A stretch of DNA of 64,000 nt from Molanna angustata (lineage: Eukaryota > Arthropoda > Insecta > Trichoptera > Molannidae): NCBI GenBank assembly GCA_963576475.1, contig OY754979.1:26858034-26922033 (forward strand), read 5' to 3'. Positions within the stretch are counted from its first letter, which is position 1. Every line of letters begins with the position of its first letter. Made by a program: the position numbers and the translations under genes. Below are positions 10,801 to 22,800 of the stretch, in pieces. Below the pieces are notes generated by a model. The model ran no database searches. It saw only the letters and a list, made by a program, of their open reading frames with translations, and was not told where the DNA came from.

Positions 10801-13800
10801 TATGCGAGATACGAGTTAATAATGAACTACTAGAACAAGTAGATGAATATGTGTATCTAGGAAGTATGTTTCAGCGTGACGGAAAATTGGAAAAGGATAT
10901 AGAAAGAAGGGTAACGGCAGCAAATAGAGTAAATGGTGCATTAAGAACAATAATGGCTGACCCAATTATTTCAAGGCCAGCAAAACTCGCTGTGCACAAC
11001 GCTATTGTCGTTCCAACCATAATGTATGCAAGTGAGACATGGGCATGGCAGAAGACGCATGGAAGTAAAATTAACGCTGTGGAAATGAGGTCCCTAAGAC
11101 GAATGTGTGGTAAAACAATTTATGATAGGATAAGGAATCAAGATATCAGAAGAGAATGTAAGATTGAAAGGGATATTTTGAGTAGAATGAAGATAAATGC
11201 TTTGCGATGGTTCGGACATGTGGAGAGAATGAACGATGAACGACTGACAAAGAAAGTATACAAGGCTGAAAAGAGTGGAATGAGATGTAAGGGTCGACCG
11301 AGAAAGAGCTGGCATGATCATATAAATGAGATTTTGAGAGAGGGGAACATACGAAATCAGAACAATAGGAGAGCATGTATGACGCGATGTATGAATGTAA
11401 AGTCTGGCGTTCGGTTCTCTCTGCCTACCCCAAATAGGGAAACGGCGTGATGGTATGTATGTATTCTTAAATAACTTCTGTAATACGATCCCTTACCATA
11501 CGTATTGTTTTAAAAAATAGTATTTTTATATTTTTTTTTTGTTTATACTAGATGTATTAATTTTTATATATGATTTAATTCTAAATAAAATTAACTACTA
11601 TTATATTATTATTACCATTGTTTTTTAACCTTTTCCATTATTATAATATCTTACATTTTGAAGCAGGAATAAACGATGGAAATACACAAAACTGCTATTC
11701 GTTGTGATATCATCTACCTCCATTACTATTCCTTTACAAACACTGACTTAAAAGTATTTGTACATTTTGAAAATTAAATTAATGACAGATGCGTGGTATT
11801 ATAACATTATTCTTAACTTAGCTTCAGTGTGGCTTATTTGGTCGCCTTTGTTACAATTTAATAAATCATTTTTACGTGTCTTTTTAGCTGCCACTTGTTT
11901 CTACGATGCCAACAATGACCCACCGGTGAAAGAAGATAATTACAGAATAAAGGCTGGAAAGCACTACAGAGATTGGGATCATACAGGAGACAAAAATATA
12001 CCTTACATACAGACAACTGAGGTATTCTTATTAACTACATTTTCTGGTATTTCTCCCAGCACAAATAAAGAATTTACTTTCATAGTTCAGCTACAAACAT
12101 TTTTTTGTCAATGCAACATTTGTCGTTATTATTAGCTAGGGGTGGGACTGTTACACCCCTGCAATGCGACCATATTTGATCGATTGTGCTCTTCCGTTTA
12201 TGGTTATCATTTCAACAGCAATTTGGTTGTCACTAGAACTATATATATTTTTTTTTCGACAATATAGCGTATACATTATACATACTGTTGAAATCGGAAA
12301 CTGTGGATTTGTATTTAAATAAAGTTAATCAATTTAATTATTTATCTTCAGTTATCTTTTGAATAGTTATACAGAGGCGTGTTTCTCGTTCTTTTTTGGA
12401 CATCCATAACGCCTTAAAATCCATGAGATCCATAAAATCCTTAAAATTATAGAAAACGCATTCTATTTTCAATTTTAGTGTTAGTAAAAGGGATACTGTC
12501 CCTCGCTGGTATCCATACCGTAGCGCTAGCATTAGAGGTGTCACTAACGCTTAGCGCTATCCATAACATCGATCTATCACTTCACTGACATTTCAATATT
12601 ATTTCAATCATTTACATACGCTCATAATTTCAAATATAAAAAATAATTCATACACTATAACAACTATAACATACAATACCATCCTAGCGTAAACTCGTGT
12701 TTTGAAGGGAGTTGAAACCAATATCACTGGTTCTAACTAACGTGATAAAAATAACAATGCACCTAATGATAAATAAAGGAAAAAATCACCGTACATATGA
12801 ACAATAATATAAAACGAGTGGGTTGTGGCCAACACTAAACTCTCCACACCATAGTAAGCGTTCATTTTTTCTTCTTGAAATGTTGACAATCTCAATATGG
12901 TAAAGAATGCTTATGTTGTATGAAATATTTTAATAAAAGCAGATAAATTTTGTTTTAAAGAACGTGAGAGCATTTTGAAAATTTTGACACATGATATCAT
13001 ATAAAGAAATTTTATGTTATCTATGGGAAGCTAATCAGTTTTAAGTTCAAGCTCTTTACAATATAACACGAAATCAAATTACTGAACTTTTCCATACATA
13101 AGAAATTTGTCTAATTATATATATTTTTATTTATTCTAAATTTTACATACTACCAGGAATACAAATTTTCTAACGATAGTATATTTTTATATTAAGGTTG
13201 ACAAACTATTAATGCAGTATGGTGAAGAATGCTTATGTTGTATTAAATACCTATTTTAATTAAAGTAGATAAATTTTGTTTTAAAGAATGTGAGAGCCTT
13301 TTGAATATTTTGACACGTGATATTGTATGAAGAAATTTTATGATATCTATGGAAAGCTAATCAGTTCTATGTAAGTTCAAGCTATTAATACTCTAATATC
13401 AATATGAACTCAAAGAACTGAACATTGCCAAATATAATAAAATTCTCTTGTTACATATAAGTTTCATACAAAAATCCATTAAATAAAGTATAATTCTTCA
13501 AACCGTTGAATATTTTTCTTTTAACATTGACCAACTTTGAATACAATTTTATGAAGATTCTTGGTGTATAAATAGTTGAAACCAAATTAAAATATCTCTA
13601 ATTTCCAGTTCGTGAGAGCATTTTTTCAGTTTTAATAGATGAAATCATAAAGAAACATTGAGAAAAAATGAACCGTTGTCTATGGAAAAATAATCAGCTC
13701 TAAGTTTATAGACTTCACATATACGATATCAATATGAAGTCAATCGGACTTATAGTTTGGGCTGCAGAGAGGACACAAAAAAACAACAACGTAAATGATG

Positions 13801-16800
13801 AATTCATAGAGAAGAAATGACAACCAGCAACTCACATTCACACAATACTAGGCAAGCACTACTAAACCTTGACGAAATTCCAAAAACTAAGACAACACAT
13901 GGCCAGAAAAATTACGCGTACATAGGTCCAAAAATATTTAACCTCTTCAAAACTGACTTTCCACTATTAAGAACCTACTCACATATCAAATTGAAAGCCA
14001 TAGCAAACAACTGGTTAATTACCAAAGGACGAAAAGAAACAGAAGAATTATTTAATATTACTGCTTAGATGACTTATAAAAAAATCAAAATTATATTATC
14101 ATTAGCCCTTTCTACATCAAGCATTTTTTTTTTTTTTTTTCTCATACAACACTAAAATATATACATACATACTTGCACATCATTACTTCAACCTACCACA
14201 AAACCTTACAAAAATAACTAACACTATGACGAATTAAAATAATAGAACTGATTTATATAACGCTACTCTGGTACAGGCATAGCCTAGTAGAGTAGCCTAA
14301 TCCACAAATTAAAATATATAAACGTATACACTAATGACAAACTTAACTTTTTCTTACTTAAAGTATAATTTATAATTTTTATTAACTACTGTATAAAGTT
14401 ATATTGTACTTATTGTTATTACTATACTTGTAAAAAGGATTTTAATAAATAAATAAATAAATAAATAAATCAAAATTTGTCTATGGAAAACTAATCAGCT
14501 CTAGATCTATGCACTTTACACATATGATGTTAATATGAAGTCGATCGGACTTATAGTTTGGGCTGTAGAGGGGACACAAAAAAGATTTTCCATACGCCGT
14601 ACGCCATACGCCGTACGCCATACATACAAACACATCATGACGAAACTCACAGTGTGAACTCTCTACATGATACCCGTTGAGAAATTGATTTAAAAAAATA
14701 CGCTTAAAAATTGTTAAATCATGACTCTCCCCTATTCCATAATATGTAGAGTGAAAATGCAAAAACAATTATTTGTATAAAGGCCAAGTACCTAATTAAG
14801 AAGAATAGAAAGAATGTAAAGACAATTATAATATATTCAATGTCTTCAAATAACTAACACTTATTTAAAAAAAATCCTTTATCACATACATTTACTGATA
14901 AAAATATGGATACTATCCATAGAATCCTTACATCATTCGGTATGAATAATGGACACCTATCACTTACGCGAGAACAAGAATCGCATTTATTGACATAGCA
15001 TTCTTTCGCAAGCACTAGTAGCCATAATTTCGTATCCATAACAACAGAATAAACGGATTTAAGAGTCGTTATCACATTTCGTTCAGATAACCTTTCCATT
15101 GTCCTATCTCATATTTCTAAAATGTTTATTCAATAATTGTTTTAATTAAAATAATGCAGCATAAAAGAAGTAAAATGGCATCTAGCACACAGGGATTTAT
15201 GCTTAAAATAAGCAAGCAGTTGAGAAAAAACATGCCGAAATTTCATTACCCTCCCTTTCCAAACGCCAATTAGTGATTTTCATAAATTTTTATTCACTCG
15301 CTTTAAATAAATCTACAAACTAAAACCTATAATCCAATAAAGCAACAAATAAAGCACATGTTATTAAAACTTTTTAATTTTCAAAGCGGTTGCATCATAG
15401 AGATAATCGAAATTTAAATTTTGTCCGACGAAAAACTTCATTACCATCCGAGATACCGAAAATCAGAATTTGAGTCCACACTGTAGAGCAGCACTACTTT
15501 TGACCTCCTGCACGTCTCTCACCTTTCCATATGTCGCCATATATCTGTGTAGATGCACGTAAAACAGAATTTGAGTCCACACTGTAGAGCAGCACTACTT
15601 TTGACCTCCTGCACGTCTCTCACCTTTCAATATGTCGCCATATATCTGTGTAGATGCACGTAAATCAGAATTTGAGTCCACACTGTAGAGCAGCACTACT
15701 TTTGACCTCCTGCACGTCTCTCACCTTTCAATATGTCGCCATATATCTGTGTAGATGCACGTAAATCAGAATTTGAGTCCACACTGTAGAGCAGCACTAC
15801 TTTTGACCTCCTGCACGTCTCTCACCTTTCAATATGTCGCCATATATCTGTGTAGATGCACGTAAATCAGAATTTGAGTCCACACTGTAGAGCAGCACTA
15901 CTTTTGACCTCCTGCACGTCTCTCACCTTTCAATATGTCGCCATATATCTGTGTAGATGCACGTAAATCAGAATTTGAGTCCACACTGTAGAGCAGCACT
16001 ACTTTTGACCTCCTGCACGTCTCTCACCTTTCAATATGTCGCCATATATCTGTGTAGATGCACGTAAATCAGAATTTGAGTCCACACTGTAGAGCAGCAC
16101 TACTTTTGACCTCCTGCACGTCTCTCACCTTTCAATATGTCGCCATATATCTGTGTAGATACACGTAAATCCCTGCGGCAACAATTGTTTTACATTTTTT
16201 TGTGTGGATTTTTCACTTTGTCATAGATTAAGCTTCATTACCTTCCAGCGTTTTATATGAAACGTTGGAAAGTAATGAAGCTTGGAAACGTCGGCCTTCG
16301 TGGCTCAGTTGGTTGGGTATCTGACTGCTGTTCCAAAGGTTCCAGGTTCGATTCCCGGTGGAGACACAGTTATTAATTGTGTTTTCAGTCTGGATCTGTG
16401 TCAATATTAAATAAATAAATATTAAATATGAAAAGTAATTATCTTCCATCTATGCCAAATATCTAGTTTGAATTCATTTCATTGACTGTTTAATATGTTA
16501 TATTTCGTAGATTTTAGGACGGCATATTACATTATTAGAGTAATTTAGGAGCCTAATCTTCATTTATCTCCATTTCATTACCTTCCATCCCATAAAAAAA
16601 TGTACTCGATAGTAATGAAGTCATCTGGAGATTAATGAATTTCTATCAAGTACATATTGTATTTATTTGAGAACAAGATAAAATTTTTTGAACCTGTATA
16701 GTTACATGTGATGATACATGTGTTTATAGATTAATTTTTCAAATATAATAAGTTATTATATTACTGGTAAAGATGTTATTATATTACAAAGTTTTGATTA

Positions 16801-19800
16801 TAAGATTATATTTTCATACCTAAAAATGAGATTATTTGAAATTATGAAACCACAATTCCTTTTCATCCAACAATCGTCTTGACTTTCATCGCCTTCCATA
16901 TATTTGCATTATCATCCAAGTAGATATCTTTTTTTTTAACATGTCCACGTAGGGGACGCCAGCTATTAGGATTTGGGTCCATTTTACTCTTCCGAAGAAG
17001 CGCACTACGTAGCGTTGGGAGGGGTTTGCAATCTAGAAAAGAGTTTATTGATTCGGATTTTAAAAAGACCCGGGTTGTACGAAGGTGGAAACACAGAATT
17101 CGGAAGATCGTTCCACAGTCATTACTTTCCTTACATAGTTCATTCATTACCTTCCAGGCATTTTTCATTGCCTTCCGTACCTTCATTACTTTCCATCATT
17201 TTATCTAAAAATTACATGGCCCATGACAGTGCCTCTCATAAAATTCTATTTTGAGTAAGGATAAGCAGACCTTAATGCAATGAAAAAATAAAAAAGTCTT
17301 AAAAAGAAAAAAATCTTAAAAATATTGAAAATCTGAACGAACTGCGATAACGACCCTTAAACGAGAATCGCGCCGCAGAATCATGAAATATGTCCAAGTC
17401 TGTCAATTTTTATATAATTTTGTTTGTTAATGTAGTCATGATTCAAATAATCTCGAACAACATTAATAAGAAATGAGTGATTGAAATGAATAGGAGCTGG
17501 CCTATCCGTGTTAGATGTGCCTAGTGTGAAATACTTAATTTAAACGAATTGAACTTTCTAGGTATCCAAAATATATCTGCCCGTATCTTACAGAGGAGAC
17601 GAACAAAATCACCAGAGTGATTTGGCCATCATCCATGTGAAGAAACCATTCAAGTTCTCTGACTCTGTTCACCCAGCCTGTATTGACTTGGTCAGAGAAG
17701 AATTTAACAGACAACAAACCAGCCCTGGAAATGTAGGAAAGGTATTATTATTTCTTTGGCTTCTAATTTTTTCTAATACTGCTTTATTTTTGCATTAATT
17801 TAGCTTATAAGCTAATTTTGATAAGCTCCAAGGTAATATTTGGATGCTCATTACGCCATACTCTTATTCAACAAAAATATATATTATTCTCTCATTATTT
17901 TTCTATATATTGGCCCCATAAACTTTTTTTCATTACGTGGACTTTTTTCGTAATATTTTTTTAAATACCTATTTTTCAGATTTTTTATCTATAACTCAAA
18001 ATTTATACTGAAACTAACATACTGGGATTTTTTTATGAATCAAATTCAAAATTTAGAACATTGGTATAGGTAGGTACGTACCTACCTGGCACATAATAAA
18101 ATGTTCCATATTTATTCCATATTTATTACAAATATCTGACTTTGTTGATTTTTCATTTTTTTTTCGTTTCTATACTTAAAATCAAATACTCATACTAATA
18201 TTTTAGAGTGTAATATTTTTTTAAGATAATGATGTAGAAGGTACATATAATCCAATGGAAGGTAATTGTCTATCTGTGACCATGTGCATGTACAATAAAT
18301 AAACCACTGCAATTCTGATCTGTTCGTATGAATTTAAAACAAAACGACAAAATTATGCGGAGAAGTGACCAACAAATATGTATGTTAAATGGTGGACTGT
18401 TGTGCAAATAAATGAATCAACACTACGGACAAATCAGAACTACAGTTTGGTAGCACTTACCCTTCTTGCAGATCCCAATCCACCTAAGCCTTGGAGCAAG
18501 GAATTCGGCAATTGGAGTTGGAAGAGAAATTAGGATAGGCTCCTTTTTGCGAACTTACACCCAAATTCACTATCACAGATTTCTATTGTGATACCAATAT
18601 GGTACAAAATGAATCAGAACTATTTTTAAACAAATTATAGTGGTTACTGATGTAACAATGCGAAAAAAAATGGCAACTTATGTTGCTCCCACTGATGTTT
18701 TAAATCGAATGAATATGTAACAAAAAAAAACCACATACACCCACAATAGTAGGTAGGTATTATCAAAAATGACCCAACATACCCCGGCTCCTGAAATATT
18801 AATTTCAGAACCTGGGCCAGAAGTCACAAAAGAACAAAAAAAAAATATTGGTAAAACTAAACACAAAAATTATCATGAATAATTAACAAATTACAACTAA
18901 CTTACTAACTATGTCATCGTTGCCTACTAATTGGGCAGCTTAAAAAGTTTGAAGACTGGTCGCCGTACAATCTTCTTGGACGTTTGTACGTCCACCACCC
19001 TCACCACCGAGTCTTGGCCGGGAAAACATTTGATAATTCGTCCCATTGGCCACTGCATTGGCCTTGTATTTGCTTCATCAATCAGTACTAGATCTCCAAC
19101 TTGTAAGTTGGGTGACTGATCTGTCCACTTTGCTCGATTTTGTAATGTATGTAAATATTCACGCCTCCATCGGGTCCAGAAATGTTGTGCCATTTGTTGC
19201 AATAATTGCCAACGAGATAAACGATTCATTGGGACATCCTTGGCATTTAGTTCTGGTACTGCAACAAGAGGTACGCCGATCAAGAAGTGTCCAGGAGTCA
19301 AGACATCAATCTCTGCTGGATCTGTAGAAAGAGGCGAGAGAGGTCTAGAGTTCAAAATTGCTTCGATGCGACAAAATACTGTTGATAATTCTTCAAAAGT
19401 GAGAACTTGCTCTCCAACAACCTTTCTTAATATGGATTTTGTCGATTTTATTCCAGCCTCCATCAACCCATTGAAATGTGGGGCAGAAGGCGGACTGAAA
19501 TGCCAATTTATGTTACGAATTGACATGAACTGAGTGAGATTATCATGGCACTCTCTGGTATGTAAATATTCGCAAAGTTCATCCAAATGTTTATTGGCAT
19601 CGATAAAATTAGTACCACAATCACTAAACAAATTTTCACAAATTCCTCTTCTAGCAACAAAATGGTCCAAAGCAGCTAGAAAGGCTTCCGTTGTTAAATC
19701 CGAAACCAATTCAAGGTGAACAGCTTTAGTTGACAAACAGACAAACAAACATAAATATGTTTTCAGCTGCTTCGCACCACGTCGTCGGCTTTCTTTACTA

Positions 19801-22800
19801 AGAAAATATCCTCCATAATCAATACCGACATTCAAAAACGCACGACCTTCACGAAATCGAGATGATGGAATATCACCCATAAAAGGTTGAATTTAACGTG
19901 GATTTGCTTTAAAGCAAGTCAAACATTTACGCAATCTCTTTCGAATGGCATTACGTGCAGATACAATCCAAAATTGTTGACTGAGTACTGATTGCAGTGT
20001 TCTAGATCCAATGTGTAAATATATTTTATGATAATGATCTATTAGTAAATTGGTAAATACATGATTCTTTGGCAACAAGATTGGGTGTTTAGCAGTTTCC
20101 GTAAGATTGGAGTGTCGCAATCGACCTCCTACACGTATGACACCAACATCATCCAAAAACGGTGCAAGGTTCCGTATCGAAGATTTTAATTTATCACTGC
20201 GATTCAATACAATTATTTCATCACGAAAACAAATAGACTGAATGTATTTGATTAATACGGAACGTGCTGCTGTAATTTCACAGAGATTCAAATGTTTATT
20301 AACATTTCGCTTGCAAGATGATAATCGAAAATTCTGAATGAAACGACAACACCATGCTGTAACATTCACCAATTTGGTAAACGATGAATATCTATAAAAT
20401 ATATTGAAGTCTTCCATATTCTGTTGAATGACTAAAACAGTAGGAATATCTGGTGATTTCCTTTCTGGAAGATCTTCCACGCTTATATTGACGTTACTAG
20501 CAATTGGCCAATACTCAAGTGGGGTTGAGAGCCACGATGGTCCATTCCACCATAATAACGAATCTACAATACCTGTGGGTGACAATCCCCTGGACCCAAG
20601 ATCTGCAGGATTATCTAATGATATCACATGATACCAACTATCAATTGGAACTTTATCGCTGATTTGTGAAACTAGTTTCGCGACAAAAGTTTTTAACAAG
20701 TATGATGGTGTTTTAATCCATGCTAAAACAATAGATGAATCAGTGAATGCGAATGTCCTACCAATAGGTATTTCATCTTTATAATGATTATATGTATATG
20801 ACAATAATTTTAATAACAAGTGCGAAGCGCAAAGTTTAAGACGAGGTATCGACAACGTTTTGAGAGGTGCAACTTTAGTTTTAGCCAGTAATAATCGCAC
20901 TTCTGGATTTGAAGTATCAATATTTGAACAACAATATACTACGGCAGCATAACCTAAATTTGAAGCGTCTGAGAATCCAACCAAATAACAGTTCTGTATG
21001 TTTCCAAGATGACGAGGTATATCTAAAAATGCTAAATTATGAAGATTTGACATAAGATTTTCCCACCTGGTTTCGATGTTATCAGGCGTAGGGTCATCCC
21101 ATTCCAATCCAAGCTTCCATAATTCTTGGAGTAAACATTTTGCCACAAAGATAACAGGCGAGATCCACCCTAGTGGATCAAATATACGTGCTACACAGGA
21201 TAAAATATTTCTTTTGGTGGCAATCATCTCTGGTGATGTTATTTGGTAGGTGAATGAATCACTATTAGGATTCCAATATATCCCAAGAATTTTGATTCCG
21301 CCGCGCCGTCAGAACCCAAATTCAAACTCAATGGAACCTCCCGATGATCCTCAGGAAGATCACTGAGAAAATCTTGTGAATTACTCGCCCATTTACGCAC
21401 TTCAAAACATCCCAATTTGAGTAATGAAATGAATTCGTTCCTTATGGACAATGCATCATCCACAGTTTGCCCACCACTCAGAATATCATCTAGATATATA
21501 TTTTGCAATATTATTTTTGACGCTCTTGGAAAATTATGTTTTTCTCTGACCGCTAACTCGTTCAGTGTCCGTATTTGCTAAGAAGGGTGAAGAAGCAACA
21601 CCATATGTAACAGTGTTTAATTCGTATTGCTTAAGGGGTTCGTCTGGAGACTCACGCCACAATATCCTTTGGTAAGGACGATCTTCTTCTCGAATTAGGA
21701 TTTGTCTATACATCTTACAAATGTCAGATGTAAAAGCTATTTTGAACATTCTGAAACTACAAATCAAGTGAATAATATCCGATTGTAGTTTTGGTCCAAC
21801 GAAAACAACATCATTCAATGACTTATTTGACGTTGTGTGTGAACTGGCATCAAAAACAACGCGAAGTTTTGTAGTGGAGCCAAGAGGTTTGATAATACAG
21901 TGATGTGGTATCAAATATTTTGTGAGTGAGTGTTCTGACATTGACAGCTCTCTCATATGACCAAGAGTTTCATACTCTCTCATGAATGCAATGTAATCTC
22001 TCTGCAATTCTGGCTTGAATTTGAGAGTTCTTTCTAATCGATGAAAACGCAATAAAGCATTTTGTTCTGAAGATCCTAATGTATTAAAATCATTTTTCAA
22101 TAGTAATGGAACTACAAAACGTCCCGATGGATTGCAATATGTTTGTGATTTAAATACTTCTTCACATGTCTTGTCATCTTCCGATTGATAATGTTGATTT
22201 GGTATGTCTTCGATTTCCCAGAATTGATGAAGATTATGTTCTAAGGATGATACGCAAAGTGTTACATCATTAGATTTTATTGATTCACTTTTTGGTATAA
22301 CAGGGATGCTTCCCATAATTACGATCCCCAAAACAGTGTTAATACCTATTGGCAAATCAGTTGGACCCTCAACAAGTCCAGGTCTTAATAATTTGGCAAA
22401 TACTGAGGCTCCCAATAAGACATCTATTTCTCCTGGGATACCAAACTTTTCATCCGCCAATTGAGAGTGATTTAGGTATTCTAAAAATGATGTTTGTACT
22501 TCACAACTGGGTAAACAATGTGTAATTTTATCTAACACTAAAGCATCTATCTGATATGTCATTCTATTATTAAACTTTGAATAGAATGTAAAGGATGCTC
22601 CTGTATGAATTGTGTTGTTAGACATTCCAATTCCTTGTATGGAAACATTTTTACTGTAGGTATTTAAACCTAATAATTTACAAGCTTTAAGTGAAATGAA
22701 ATTTGATTGACTGGCTGTATCTAGTAAAGCACGCAAACAATGTGCTTTACCTGCCTGTCCTTGTACGATGATTGTTGCAGTTGACAGTAACTCTACCATT

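Larger units (their letters stand above)
8419..11462 (+). mobile_element. RTE-like non-LTR retrotransposon, near full length
   Basis: An APE-type endonuclease is followed by a reverse transcriptase, a very short 3' tail and GATGGTATGTATGT. The element is flanked by an 11-bp direct repeat, ATTCTTAAATA, at 8408-8418 and 11463-11473, the expected target-site duplication. At about 3.04 kb with a roughly 40-nt 5' leader it is close to complete, but frameshifts between the two domains disable it. It lies in intron 2 of the ModSP gene in the same orientation. Truncated relatives lie at 26120, 52318, 56314, 57175 and 60366. Confidence 0.82.

Noticed and set aside
15461..16171. CRISPR-like array
   Set aside because: Units are contiguous 101-bp repeats without spacers, in a eukaryotic intron; the same applies to the 50-, 72- and 103-bp arrays.
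16290..16370. Functional tRNA gene (also 25534, 45052, 59996, 61391)
   Set aside because: A and B boxes are present but the cloverleaf is not, and the heads are attached to conserved SINE bodies.
16863..17254. Overlapping open frames on both strands in intron 3
   Set aside because: Frames on both strands of a moderately GC-rich patch with no recognisable protein and no splice sites tying them to the ModSP gene.
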